Source: Phycisphaeraceae bacterium (GTDB lineage Bacteria; Planctomycetota; Phycisphaerae; Phycisphaerales; UBA1924). From it: DNA of 64,000 nt. The notes under the pieces are model-generated. The model was not told the DNA's origin, searched no databases, and worked only from the letters and a program-made list of their open reading frames with translations. The stretch is from positions 870,001 to 934,000 of the forward strand of contig JAHBXF010000002.1 of the NCBI GenBank assembly GCA_019636615.1, written 5' to 3'. The position numbers were made by a program, and so were the translations under genes. Shown here piece after piece: positions 24,970 to 35,025 of this stretch; position 1 is the stretch's first letter; each line of letters begins with the position of its first letter.

Positions 24970-26469
24970 TTAACGCTCGCCCGCACTGCCGACCGTTGCC
25001 CGAGAAGTCTCCCCTTCGATGTGGCTCAGGGCGATCTCTTTGAGCAGCCCGATTGTCACGCCCTTTTCATAGTTCCTTTTGACGGCGAGAACTTCTCCCT
25101 GTGTGCCGATGAGGAAATACGTCGGGTAGTTGCCCACACCCCAGGTTTCCGCGACCGCGTCACCCTTCACAAGCAGACCGAACGAACGGTTCTTCTCGCG
25201 GAACTTCTCGATCGCGCTCTCCGTGCTCCTGTCTCTGCACGATACCGCGAATGCTCGGAATGGTTTGCCGCGCATCTCCTCTGCGAGCGCATCGATCTCT
25301 GGGTGCGAATCTCGGCACGGAAGACACCATGAGCCCGAGAACTCCAGCAGGACAACATTGCCACGGAGCGCCACGAGCGATACCTCCGACCCATCTGAAG
25401 CCTTGAGGACAAAGTCCTCGCCGGCGCGTGATTGATCCCGCGTGGCCCTCGGGATGACCGGCGGCGTCGGCACGGCGACGCTCCCCGCGGCCGTGTCTCC
25501 GCTCTGCACACCGCCCTCGACATTCAAGGCCTCGCCCTTCTCGTCGCCCCCCGTTGACATCCCGTCTTCGTCCTTGGACGGCGCACGCAGTTTCGCGTCG
25601 GCCTCGCCATCCTGCGCAGGGTTCACCACGGGCGCGGGGCGTGCGGGCCGGTCCTCTTCATACCCGTCAGGAACATCCACACGCACAATGGCCGGCGTCG
25701 TTCGCGCGGCGTCGCCCTGCTCCACCACCACCGCCGAAAGTTCCATCACGGTCGAGCCCGACATCATCGAGTTCTCGACAATGCTTTCATACCTGCGTGG
25801 CAGCCCGTCGGTTCGGGCGATCGCCCAGCGGGCCCGGCCCCGTCCCTGCGCCTGCACCAGTACCACATCGCACAGCACGCCGTCATACTCCTGCTCGCCT
25901 TCGATGGTGTACTGCGTGGCGGGATCAAGTTCCCTCGAGAAGGGCCTCGCCTCGAAGAGTTCCTTCAGCCGGGGGCTGACGGCGATCTGGTAAGCCGGGG
26001 AACGTGCCTCACGCGAGTTGCGCCGCTCGAAGACCTTCCGGGCGCTGTGATCCACCCACTCCACGCCGCTGCCGGTGAGCCACGCCACATCAAACTCCAG
26101 CGCTTCGGCGTTGGCCCGCTGCTTCCCCGAGCCGGTCACCCGCATCAGCCATCCGTTGTTGGGCCCCCCCGGGCGGGTGTCGCGGAGCATGCGAACATCA
26201 GCCTGGATCGTGCCCGTGTACCCGGTCATGCCCCCCGTGCCGTAGTATTTCACGCGGTACGACACGGCTTTGGCCATCTGCACGGCGTCGCGAGCGGCTT
26301 GAAAGATCTCGCTGCCCGGCGAGGTATTCGCGGCATTTGCAGGCATCGGCTTCGCATCGGTGTTCAACCCCGCACCATCCGGCTGTGCGAAGACTGTGGC
26401 ACCGCACGCCATGAGCGCCGCCATGAAAACGAGAGTTGTGGTTGGTGTGTGCATGTTCTGGGTTCTCAT
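24970..26469 (-). CDS. Exported TlpA-type thioredoxin-fold protein with LolA/DUF2092-like N-terminal domain
   Basis: The 499-residue protein begins with a signal peptide (ending ATVFAQ). Residues about 45-250 resemble a LolA/DUF2092-type beta domain (SYRVKYYGTG, TDGLPRRYESIVENSMM). A Pro/Asp/Gly-rich linker follows. The C-terminal 150 residues are an AhpC/TSA-TlpA thioredoxin fold with the redox pair in SGSWCLPCRDSHPEID and GVGNYPTYFLIG. It probably acts as an extracytoplasmic thiol reductase or oxidase. ATG 26469 is preferred over an upstream TTG at 26496. A TATTCT box lies about 32 bases before the ATG. Confidence 0.82.
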   Translation of the reverse strand: MRTQNMHTPTTTLVFMAALMACGATVFAQPDGAGLNTDAKPMPANAANTSPGSEIFQAARDAVQMAKAVSYRVKYYGTGGMTGYTGTIQADVRMLRDTRPGGPNNGWLMRVTGSGKQRANAEALEFDVAWLTGSGVEWVDHSARKVFERRNSREARSPAYQIAVSPRLKELFEARPFSRELDPATQYTIEGEQEYDGVLCDVVLVQAQGRGRARWAIARTDGLPRRYESIVENSMMSGSTVMELSAVVVEQGDAARTTPAIVRVDVPDGYEEDRPARPAPVVNPAQDGEADAKLRAPSKDEDGMSTGGDEKGEALNVEGGVQSGDTAAGSVAVPTPPVIPRATRDQSRAGEDFVLKASDGSEVSLVALRGNVVLLEFSGSWCLPCRDSHPEIDALAEEMRGKPFRAFAVSCRDRSTESAIEKFREKNRSFGLLVKGDAVAETWGVGNYPTYFLIGTQGEVLAVKRNYEKGVTIGLLKEIALSHIEGETSRATVGSAGER

Positions 26470-26520
26470 CCAGGCTTTGCCCCCCAAGAACGCCAAAGCG
26501 AGAATAGAGGATACGTTCGG

Positions 26521-27348
26521 CTATGCCGCCCCGGGGCCAAGGAGGGCCGCCAATGCCGCTCCAGGATCTGCCTGCTTCATCAGGTGTTCACCAACGAGCA
26601 CCCTCCGAACGCCACTTTTTGCCAATGTCGCCAGGTCATCGGGCGTTTTGATGCCCGATTCGCTCACAACCCGCTCCGGGGCCGGCAATCCGGCGGCGAG
26701 CGTGACCGTGTGCGAAAGGTCCACCCGCATCGACGTGAGATCTCGGTTGTTGATGCCCATGAGCACGCGCCCCGGGTAGTCCGCCACGAGAGGCCAGACC
26801 CACGCCGCGTGCTGCGCTTCGTGCACCTCGGCAAGCACCCCCATCCCCCACCGCCCCGCCAGGTCGATCATCTCACGCATCAGGGGTGGCGTGAGGCACT
26901 CGGCGATCAGTAGCACCGCGTCCGCCCCGGCCGCGCGGCTCTCGACGATCTGCCAAGGGTCGACGAGAAAATCCTTGCGCAGCACCGGCAGTGAAACCCG
27001 ATTGCGGATCCGCTGGAGATACCCCAAAGATCCGGAAAAATGATCCTCCTCCGTCAGGCATGAGATCGCAGCGGCACCCGCCGCCTCGTACCCGAGCGCA
27101 ATACCCTCGGGCTCGAACCCGTCAGTTTGATATTCGGACCTGATCCAGCCCGCAGACGGGCTCCGGCGTTTGACCTCAGCGATGACCCCAACCCCCGCAG
27201 CATCCACCGCCGCCGATAACGAAGCGATCAGATCGCGGGGTGGAGATTGCCCGGACGCTTCCTGCTCCAAGGCGGCCAGCGGCCGTTTCGCCATGTGTTC
27301 GGCGAGCCGGACACGGACATCCGATACGATCTGTTCAAGCGTGATCAT
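26521..27348 (-). CDS. trpC: Indole-3-glycerol phosphate synthase
   Basis: TrpC closes the indole ring in tryptophan synthesis. The 275-residue TIM-barrel protein has the signatures VIAEVKRRSPSAGWI, LPVLRKDFLVDPWQI, MGVLAEVHEAQHAAW, MGINNRDLTSM and VSESGIKTPDDLATL. It starts with MITLEQIVSDV, the usual N-terminus. It stands alone here without other trp genes. The start codon shares CATG with the start of the divergent protease gene. Confidence 0.96.
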   Translation of the reverse strand: MITLEQIVSDVRVRLAEHMAKRPLAALEQEASGQSPPRDLIASLSAAVDAAGVGVIAEVKRRSPSAGWIRSEYQTDGFEPEGIALGYEAAGAAAISCLTEEDHFSGSLGYLQRIRNRVSLPVLRKDFLVDPWQIVESRAAGADAVLLIAECLTPPLMREMIDLAGRWGMGVLAEVHEAQHAAWVWPLVADYPGRVLMGINNRDLTSMRVDLSHTVTLAAGLPAPERVVSESGIKTPDDLATLAKSGVRRVLVGEHLMKQADPGAALAALLGPGAA

Positions 27349-28348
27349 GTGGTTGAGCAAAGCGTGTCGAAGCGAGGGTTGGCGGGCGGCCGTGTTCGTG
27401 CTGATTGTTGGATGGTCAGCCGCGCGTGCCTCGGCGAGCGTTACCTTAGAGGCCTGGAGCGTCGCCGTCACGCCCGACCTTCTCGCCCAGACCTCGACGG
27501 GGCTTATTGAATCGGTCAAGGCCAACTGGTTCTTCTGGGTGCACGTTCTCTGGTCGCTCGTTTCGGTCTTTCTCATCGTCAAACTGCGCCTTCTGGCCCT
27601 TCAAGGAGGCGGCAGAAGGGCAGGCCGAGAGGAGTACCCGTGGTATATCTGGGTATCCTGCGCCCTGCTCGTGTGGTTCGCGGCGGGCATCGGCGCCGGG
27701 ATCGCCCTGAGTCTTTCAGGAGTCTCTTTCGGCCTGCGGTTCGGGTCCATCAGAGCCCAAGCCATTCAGAGTCTGTGCGCATTCGGCTTAAGCATCCTCG
27801 TGGCCGGCATCCTGCTGCGTCTCTTGATGGGCGGCGAGAAAAACAAGGGGGGCCTCGGCCTGCACGCCCAGGGCGCGGCTCACGGGCTATGGGGGTTCCT
27901 GATTCTCTGGCCCCTGGTCTGGTGCGCGGGAACCCTCGCGGCCGGGGTCTACAAACTCGTGACCGGGCAATGGCCCGAACGCCTCGCCCACGCCACGCTG
28001 GCAACGCTTGCCAACAACCCCCGCGACCCGTGGACGATGGTGCTCGGAGCGATCGCGGTGTTCGTCGCGCCGCTTCAGGAAGAAATCATCTACCGAGGTT
28101 TGCTCCAGACCGGCCTGAAGAGGCTCTTGTTTGGATCCCCCTGGCCCGCAGTTCTCGTGGCCTCTGGGCTCTTCGCTCTGGCCCACCGGCTCGGCGAGCA
28201 CCCGATGCCATGGAACGCGGTCGCGACCGTGGGTGTGCTCGGCGTGGGTATGGGGTTTCTTTATGAACGAACCCGCAGCCTCTTGGCGCCCGTGGTGGTT
28301 CACTGTCTCTTCAACGCCGCAAACGTCGCGCTCGCCCTGAACATGTAA
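27347..28348 (+). CDS. CPBP-family intramembrane metalloprotease
   Basis: The 333-residue protein is a CAAX-protease/bacteriocin-processing (Abi) type membrane enzyme. Family motifs are EEIIYRGLLQTG (the EExxxR motif), FALAHR and HCLFNAAN (HxxxN), in the last 100 residues. About eight hydrophobic segments are present, and residues 1-31 resemble a signal peptide or first helix (AAVFVLIVGWSAARASA). The ATG overlaps the divergent trpC ATG, and a TTG two codons further in is possible. The substrate is unknown. Confidence 0.85.
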   Translation: MWLSKACRSEGWRAAVFVLIVGWSAARASASVTLEAWSVAVTPDLLAQTSTGLIESVKANWFFWVHVLWSLVSVFLIVKLRLLALQGGGRRAGREEYPWYIWVSCALLVWFAAGIGAGIALSLSGVSFGLRFGSIRAQAIQSLCAFGLSILVAGILLRLLMGGEKNKGGLGLHAQGAAHGLWGFLILWPLVWCAGTLAAGVYKLVTGQWPERLAHATLATLANNPRDPWTMVLGAIAVFVAPLQEEIIYRGLLQTGLKRLLFGSPWPAVLVASGLFALAHRLGEHPMPWNAVATVGVLGVGMGFLYERTRSLLAPVVVHCLFNAANVALALNM

Positions 28349-28368
28349 CGCCCTGTCGCCTTGCTTCC

Positions 28369-28374
28369 TAGCGT
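28369..28374 (+). promoter_or_regulatory. Candidate -10 box (TAGCGT) for the polyprenyl synthase gene
   Basis: TAGCGT ends nine bases before the ATG at 28384. No Shine-Dalgarno sequence is present in the 35-base gap after the protease gene. Confidence 0.35.
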
Positions 28375-28383
28375 TTATCACCC

Positions 28384-29430
<1,047 letters not shown>

Positions 29431-29488
29431 ACCATGCAACCCCGAGTCACCGCGCGATTCATCCCCACGCCGGAGAGGGCCTGAGACC

Positions 29489-30097
29489 GTGGGCATTCTT
29501 TCCGAGTGGTACGACCGGCGCATCGTCAATGTCAACGTGAACATCGTTGTCGCGGGGCTGCTCGCGCTCGTCCCTACCACGGCCGCGGCCTACGCCGCCA
29601 AGAACCTGCTGGGCATCCACACCCCGCTGTACATCACCGGCATCACCTTTCTGGTTGACGCCGTGGCGGACGTGCTGGTGTACTACCTGCTGCACTGGTG
29701 GGCGAACCACGCCGCGGACAAGCCCCGCAGGGTGGTGCGCTCCTACGCCTACTCCAAGTTGTCGTTCGTGAAAGACGCCACGCTGGTGCAGTTCGAGCGG
29801 GCGTGCCTCTCTCCGCTGCTCTACGCCATCGCGCTGGGCCTGCAGTACACTCTCATGCACCATGACGTGCGTGTGGAGTGGGCGACCATCATCGGCTATC
29901 TCTCGGCCATCCTGGTCACCCGTGTGCTCCACACCATCTGGATGTACCGCGCCGAGGTGAAGGCCCGCGAACTGCAACTCGCCACGCTGCGCGAGCAGGG
30001 CATCGATGTCGCCTCTCTGACCGAAACCCAGATTCTCGATCACCAGGGATCGCCCACTCCCGCTGCGAAGCCGCCCGCACGCAGCCCTACCCCCTGA
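29489..30097 (+). CDS. Small membrane protein, unknown
   Basis: The 202-residue product has about four hydrophobic segments (VNIVVAGLLALVPTTAAAY, ITFLVDAVADVLVYYLL, SPLLYAIALGLQYTLM and IIGYLSAILVTRVL). A helical, charged C-terminus (KARELQLATLREQGIDV) and a proline-rich end follow. I recognise no family. GGAGAGGGCC precedes the GTG start by about ten bases. It follows the polyprenyl synthase on the same strand with a 58-base gap. Confidence 0.65.
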   Translation: MGILSEWYDRRIVNVNVNIVVAGLLALVPTTAAAYAAKNLLGIHTPLYITGITFLVDAVADVLVYYLLHWWANHAADKPRRVVRSYAYSKLSFVKDATLVQFERACLSPLLYAIALGLQYTLMHHDVRVEWATIIGYLSAILVTRVLHTIWMYRAEVKARELQLATLREQGIDVASLTETQILDHQGSPTPAAKPPARSPTP

Positions 30098-30150
30098 AAG
30101 CGCCCGGCCACTCCCGACCGATCCCTCCCGCACGGCGGCACAATCCCCGC

Positions 30151-30156
30151 TACCTT
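30151..30156 (+). promoter_or_regulatory. Candidate -10 box (TACCTT) for the asparagine synthase gene
   Basis: TACCTT ends nine bases before the ATG at 30166. The start codon is fixed by the catalytic cysteine at position 2, so the short spacing does not depend on a choice of start. No Shine-Dalgarno site is present. Confidence 0.45.
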
Positions 30157-30165
30157 CCCGTTCGC

Positions 30166-32172
30166 ATGTGCGGCATCGCCGGCATCATCCGCTGGAAACA
30201 ACCCGAGCAACCCGACACCAGGCCCGACGCCATCGGCGGCGGACTGATCCCGGACTCATGGCTCGACGTGCTCGACGGCGCGGTCGCTTTTCGTGGCCCG
30301 GACGGCCGCGGCAGGTTCCGCGACTTTCACCGCGCCGCCTCCGGCGCCGGGTTTGATGTGGCTTTCGTCCACCGACGCCTCTCCATCATCGACCCTGCCG
30401 GCGGCGGGCAGCCCATGTGCTGGCCACCCGGGCGAGGCCTCGCCGCGGCGGCATCGCCCACACACCACACGGAGTCGCGCCAGCCGCTTCTCTGCACTTC
30501 TTTCAACGGCTGCATCTACAACCATCAGCACCTGCGAGGCCGTCTTTCGGCGTGCGGTGCACGCTTCGAGACCCGCAGCGACACCGAAACGCTCTTGCAC
30601 GCATACCGCGAATGGGGATCCGATGTCACCCAAAACCTGGAGGGCATGTACGCCTTCTCGATCTGGGATCGAGCCACCGCCTCCGTGACACTGGCACGGG
30701 ATCCCTACGGCGAAAAACCCCTCTATCTCACATTCATCCCTCAACGCGCCTCGGTAGCGTGGGCCAGCACGGCGGCGGCGCTCTACCGCCTGCGGCTGCA
30801 CATGGGGGTGCCGACACCACTCGAGCCCGCCGCGCTGGCGGGATGGATCGCGTATGGACGGGGGCTGCACGACACCCCGTGGAAGGACATTTTCGCGGTT
30901 CGCCCGGGAGAGCAACTCACATTCGGCCACGTTCCGTTCGCGTTCAACTCGCGCGAGATTCCACCCCCACGCTCAGAACTCGGCGTTGACGGCACGCCAT
31001 CGCTCGCGGCGTGCATGACCGAGCACCAACTGCTAGATACGCTGGGGAGACTCATCGATGCCTCGGTCGCCCTGCGGATGGACGCAGACGTGCCCGTCGT
31101 GTGCTTCCTTTCGGGAGGGGTTGATTCGTCCCTCGTCGCGGCCGCCGCGGCCAAAGCACACCCGGGGCTCACCACGATCTGCGTCTCCATGCCGGATGCA
31201 GAGTTTGATGAATCCGATTTCGCACGACAGGCCGCGGGGATCATCGGTTCAACGCATGTCACGGAAGAGTGCCACACCGATGCCGCGGCGGTTGATCTGT
31301 GCCGTTTGATCGGTCAGATCGGTCTTCCGTTCGGCGATAGTTCCCTTCTTCCCACCCACTGGGCGGCGCAGGCGGCCTCGCGCCATGGAGGCGTGGTGCT
31401 GACCGGGGACGGCGGTGACGAACTCTTTCTTGGATACCAACGGATGATGGCCGCGCCTTGGGTACACAGGCTTCGGGGCATCTCGGGGCTGGCGTCCCCG
31501 CTGACGGGCGTGTTGGGGCATGCCTCCCCGCGATCTCGCCTGAACAAACTGGGAAGACTCCTTGAGGCCGCCGCGAGTGATGGATACGCCGAGTTGCTGC
31601 GGATTTTTCCCGGAGAATCTGCCACCTCCCTTATGCCGGGGATTGTCCTCGCAGCGCCGAGCCTTGATCCCCATACACCCCGCGAAGCGCAGCACTTCGA
31701 AATTCGGGAACACCTCCCGAACGACATGCTGCTGAAGGTGGATACCGCCACGATGGGTGTGCCGATCGAGGCACGCGCACCTTTCTTGTCGAGCACTATC
31801 CATAGGGCGGTCGCCTCACTCGACTACAAGAGATTGATACCCGGTGGCAAACGCAAAGGCCTGCTGCGCGCGCTCGCCGAACAGACTTTCCCGCGCGCCA
31901 TGATCGAACGGCCCAAACAAGGCTTCGCCATTCCCATCGGCCGGTGGTTCCGCGAAGACCGCGGCGGCCTTGGAACACTCCTGCATGACACCCTCAGTTC
32001 AAGGGATGCGTTTTCGGAGAATGTGCTGGGTCTCCTGATTGATCGCCGATATGTGCGGTGTCTGCTTGACGATCACATGAGAACGCGGCGAGATCACGCC
32101 CAGAGGCTTCATATGCTCTTGGTGCTGGCGATCTGGACGCGGTGGTGTGAGGGGGCCTCGCGGGGGCAGTGA
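30166..32172 (+). CDS. asnB: Glutamine-hydrolysing asparagine synthase family protein
   Basis: The 668-residue protein has an N-terminal class II glutaminase domain with the nucleophile at Cys2 (MCGIAGII), RGPDGRG, VHRRLSI and SFNGCIYNHQHLRGRL. The C-terminal ATP-pyrophosphatase domain has SGGVDSSLVAAAA and TGDGGDELFLGYQR. It converts aspartate and glutamine to asparagine, or amidates a related acceptor; such paralogues also act in exopolysaccharide loci, but the setting here does not suggest that. The open frame upstream of 30166 is rejected because Cys2 must become the N-terminus. Confidence 0.93.
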   Translation: MCGIAGIIRWKQPEQPDTRPDAIGGGLIPDSWLDVLDGAVAFRGPDGRGRFRDFHRAASGAGFDVAFVHRRLSIIDPAGGGQPMCWPPGRGLAAAASPTHHTESRQPLLCTSFNGCIYNHQHLRGRLSACGARFETRSDTETLLHAYREWGSDVTQNLEGMYAFSIWDRATASVTLARDPYGEKPLYLTFIPQRASVAWASTAAALYRLRLHMGVPTPLEPAALAGWIAYGRGLHDTPWKDIFAVRPGEQLTFGHVPFAFNSREIPPPRSELGVDGTPSLAACMTEHQLLDTLGRLIDASVALRMDADVPVVCFLSGGVDSSLVAAAAAKAHPGLTTICVSMPDAEFDESDFARQAAGIIGSTHVTEECHTDAAAVDLCRLIGQIGLPFGDSSLLPTHWAAQAASRHGGVVLTGDGGDELFLGYQRMMAAPWVHRLRGISGLASPLTGVLGHASPRSRLNKLGRLLEAAASDGYAELLRIFPGESATSLMPGIVLAAPSLDPHTPREAQHFEIREHLPNDMLLKVDTATMGVPIEARAPFLSSTIHRAVASLDYKRLIPGGKRKGLLRALAEQTFPRAMIERPKQGFAIPIGRWFREDRGGLGTLLHDTLSSRDAFSENVLGLLIDRRYVRCLLDDHMRTRRDHAQRLHMLLVLAIWTRWCEGASRGQ

Positions 32173-32215
32173 CGCCGTCTCAGACGACAACCGCCCGAAG
32201 GCATGAGCAAGGAAG

Positions 32216-32254
32216 CCGCCGCATGCCGCCTTGGTTGTTCAGCGGCGGGGTTTT
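32216..32254 (+). terminator. Weak terminator candidate after asnB
   Basis: CCGCCGC (32216-32222) can pair with GCGGCGG (32242-32248) over a 19-base loop, followed by GGTTTTC. The long loop and alternative pairings make this uncertain. Confidence 0.35.
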
Positions 32255-32303
32255 CAGCAGCCGGGTGAGTTTGAAGCGGGCCTGACGATCGAGCAAGAGG
32301 AAC

Positions 32304-33092
32304 ATGTCGATGAACGGATTCACGAACCACAACTCTCAGGATGACGGCCGGCGTGAGATCAGCCGGCGCGACTTGCTCAACGGCGGGCTTCTGCTCGGCG
32401 CCGCGGCCCTGCTTGCCGGGTGTCAGAGCGGCGTGACTTCGGCCTCCGGCCCCACGGGCGTGGTCTGGCCCGACATGCGCGGCGACGTGAAGCCCGCGCC
32501 GCTTCCCCCTACGCCCGCCCCTTCCGGCGGCGGCGCGCCTTCGGGCGGCCGGCCGGTGCTCGCCAGTTCGCCCGGCGTCATTCCACGCTCAGAGTGGACG
32601 CCGTACGGGGTCATCGCCGAACGCACACGCCCGATGACCGGAATCGGCCGCATCACAGTTCACCACGAGGGCGAAGCCTTTTATGGCTCGGCCGAACGAT
32701 CAACGATCGCACGCCGCCTGGCGAACATCCGCGCCGGCCACATCCGACGCCGGCCCGAGCCCTTCGCCGACATCGGCTACCACTACATCATCGACCCGGC
32801 CGGCCGTGTGTGGGAAGGCAGGCCGCTTCGCTTCCAGGGGGCGCACGTCGAGAAGAACAACGAGCAGAACATGGGCATCATGCTCATGGGCAACTTTGAC
32901 GCACAGCGCCCCACCGCGGCGCAGTTGAGTTCGCTCGAAGGCTTCCTCGTCGATCAGATGCGTCGCTACCGCCTGCCGGCAAACCGCGTCTATACCCACC
33001 AGGAGTTCAACCGCACCGCCTGCCCGGGGCGAAACCTCCAGCAGTGGATGCTCGCCATGCGTTCCCCGGCGGGGGCTTTCGCCCGCGCCTGA
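32304..33092 (+). CDS. Tat-exported lipoprotein N-acetylmuramoyl-L-alanine amidase (PGRP/amidase_2 fold)
   Basis: This peptidoglycan amidase or recognition protein cleaves the MurNAc-L-Ala bond if active. A twin-arginine signal (SRRDLLNGG) ends in a lipobox (LLAGC) near residue 37, so the folded protein is exported and anchored. After a Pro/Gly linker, the amidase domain (residues 90-255) shows ITVHHEGEAFYG, DIGYHYIIDPAGRVWEGR, GNFDAQRPT and THQEFNRTACPG. These give the zinc-ligand pattern His, His, Cys. AAGAGG precedes the ATG. It converges on flgH with an 18-base gap. Confidence 0.9.
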   Translation: MSMNGFTNHNSQDDGRREISRRDLLNGGLLLGAAALLAGCQSGVTSASGPTGVVWPDMRGDVKPAPLPPTPAPSGGGAPSGGRPVLASSPGVIPRSEWTPYGVIAERTRPMTGIGRITVHHEGEAFYGSAERSTIARRLANIRAGHIRRRPEPFADIGYHYIIDPAGRVWEGRPLRFQGAHVEKNNEQNMGIMLMGNFDAQRPTAAQLSSLEGFLVDQMRRYRLPANRVYTHQEFNRTACPGRNLQQWMLAMRSPAGAFARA

Positions 33093-33110
33093 AGCCCGCG
33101 ACCGCGTTGA

Positions 33111-33818
33111 TCAGAAGTCAAAGACCGCGCGGAAGATGCGGGTGATCCAGCCCGGCCTGTTCGTCTCGCGCAGTTCTCCCTCATTGAGCGAAGTGATCGT
33201 CAGGTCGGCCAGTTGGGTGCTGAGCACGGTGTTCGCGCTCGTCACGTCATCCTGGCGGCACATGCCCGAGAGCACCACGGTCTGGATCTCTTCGTCCTTG
33301 GTCACGGTTCGCCGCGCCTCGATCACCAGCGTGCCGTTGGGCTTCACGTCGATCACTTCGGCCGAGATCCGGTCGCTGAACCGGTCGCTGCGCTGATATT
33401 TCGCGTCGCCCTTCCACTTTTCAGAAGCGCCGATATCGACCGACGCGATCGGCCCACCCGCGCCGTTGGTGAGTTCGCCCTCGATGAGTTTGCCCAGGTC
33501 GGGGAACTTATTCAGCGAGCCTTTCATGCTCGAATCGGTCTTCGTGTCCAGCATCTGCTGGCTCGTCTGGCTGCTGGTTTCGTTGATGATGATCGTGATG
33601 ATGTCGTGCACCGCGAACTTGCGGGGCTTTGGCGGTTCGACGAGCATGAGGCTCACCTCTCGCAGCGATGCGTTCGCGTCGGGGGTGCCGTCCTGCGAGA
33701 GCGCCTGCTCTCGCCTGGCCCGCATCAGGGCCTGCGCGCCCGCCTCGCCGGCGCACAGCCCAACCATCAACAACGAAAGCGCCCAGACTGACCACGCCCT
33801 ATTCCCGTTGCCAGACAT
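33111..33818 (-). CDS. flgH: Flagellar L-ring protein FlgH
   Basis: FlgH forms the outer-membrane bushing of the flagellar basal body. The 235-residue protein has the family regions VHDIITIIINETSSQ, ISAEVIDVKPNGTLVIEARR and VVLSGMCRQDDV. The signal peptide ends AGAQ, and no proper lipobox is present (VGLC has Leu before Cys), although many FlgH proteins are lipoproteins. TGGAGG lies eight bases before the ATG at 33818. It is the last gene of the flgF-flgG-flgA-flgH group. flgI does not follow it. Confidence 0.93.
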   Translation of the reverse strand: MSGNGNRAWSVWALSLLMVGLCAGEAGAQALMRARREQALSQDGTPDANASLREVSLMLVEPPKPRKFAVHDIITIIINETSSQTSQQMLDTKTDSSMKGSLNKFPDLGKLIEGELTNGAGGPIASVDIGASEKWKGDAKYQRSDRFSDRISAEVIDVKPNGTLVIEARRTVTKDEEIQTVVLSGMCRQDDVTSANTVLSTQLADLTITSLNEGELRETNRPGWITRIFRAVFDF

Positions 33819-33860
33819 CGAGAACCTCCAGTGAATGCCGCCCCTCAACCCCGCAACCGA

Positions 33861-34946
33861 TCAGTTCCTGCCGGCCTGCACGCCGCGGGCCCCGCGCGTG
33901 CCCGCTGCTTTGGGCTCGTCAGACATCGCCGCCACGGCCACACCGCGCCCGCCCGCGCCGACCCGCACGCTGATGGGCTTGCGCCACGCGAGCGTTTCCA
34001 TGGGCACCACCTGCCCCTCCTGGCCATCCTGCAGCGCGCGGGCCGTTGTCCGGATCACCACCGAACCGCTCACACAATCAACGCTCACCAGGTCCCCCTT
34101 GCGAACCGCAACAGATGCCTCGACATGGCGGGTCTCGATCACTTCCCCCGCGGCCAGCCTCACCCGTGCGGTGCACCCGATGAGATCCTCGATCGACACG
34201 GGACGCACCGTCGCCGGCACCCACCGCTCCTGCACCGCGAGCGAACCCGCGCCCAGCACCTCTCCCCGCGAAACACCCGCGTTCGGCACCACCACCAGCC
34301 GTCGGATCAGCACCCCAACCCTGATATTGCCGTGCGCCACGATCTTCTCGCCCTCGATGACGCGCACCCCGAACGTGATCTGCTCTCCGCCACCCGTCTG
34401 GTGCGCCGCGACGGTGCGCCCCAGCACCGGGGTGGCCAGGAGTTCTTCCTGCCTTGGATCGAAGGAAAGCCGCAGATCGGTCTCTGCCGCGTTCAATCCT
34501 GCGGCAACCCGGCGGGCGATCGCCTCTCGCAGTGTGCCGCGCTGCTCAGCCTGTGACACGCTCGTCACCTGTTCCGGCCTGCTGGCCGGGGCATCGACCA
34601 TGGCGGGCGATGCCAACGCCGGGCGGATCATGCACGCACTGCCGCTGATTGTCAGCCGACCGCCATTGACATGCTGCTGCCGCTCGATGGCATCACGCAC
34701 CTGCGAAAGTTCAACCCTCACCCCGTGGGCATCGCGTGCGAGCGCCGCGGGCAGGTTGTCGAGCAGCACGAGTTGGCCCAGGCTCTGAGCCAGAGGCCCT
34801 TGCAGTTCGGCCACATCCGCCAGGGTCACCCGATCACCCGCCAGGCGTACAAACGGCTTGATCTGCACCGTGTCCTGGGCGAGCACCCGCCACGGGATCA
34901 GGCAGATCCACGCGGCGGCGATCAGCGTTGTCATCCAACTGTTCAT
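33861..34946 (-). CDS. flgA: Flagellar P-ring assembly chaperone FlgA
   Basis: FlgA is a periplasmic chaperone for P-ring assembly. The 361-residue protein has a signal peptide ending RVLAQ, a long N-terminal region including VTLADVAELQGPL, and a C-terminal SAF domain (VVVPNAGVSRGEVL, IGCTARVRLAAGEVI, VRKGDLVSVDCVSGSVVIRT). It is longer than the Salmonella protein of about 220 residues. It sits between flgG (79 bases away) and flgH (42 bases away). Confidence 0.9.
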   Translation of the reverse strand: MNSWMTTLIAAAWICLIPWRVLAQDTVQIKPFVRLAGDRVTLADVAELQGPLAQSLGQLVLLDNLPAALARDAHGVRVELSQVRDAIERQQHVNGGRLTISGSACMIRPALASPAMVDAPASRPEQVTSVSQAEQRGTLREAIARRVAAGLNAAETDLRLSFDPRQEELLATPVLGRTVAAHQTGGGEQITFGVRVIEGEKIVAHGNIRVGVLIRRLVVVPNAGVSRGEVLGAGSLAVQERWVPATVRPVSIEDLIGCTARVRLAAGEVIETRHVEASVAVRKGDLVSVDCVSGSVVIRTTARALQDGQEGQVVPMETLAWRKPISVRVGAGGRGVAVAAMSDEPKAAGTRGARGVQAGRN

Positions 34947-35025
34947 AGTGCAGTCCTGTCCTGGTATCTTCACGCGGGCTCCGCCTCGCGCACTCGGGCC
35001 GTTTCAACCCCTGACGGAGCGTTTA

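Noticed and set aside
29878-30165. N-terminal extension of asparagine synthase
   Set aside because: The frame is open, but the glutaminase requires the cysteine directly after the initiator methionine, which places the start at 30166.
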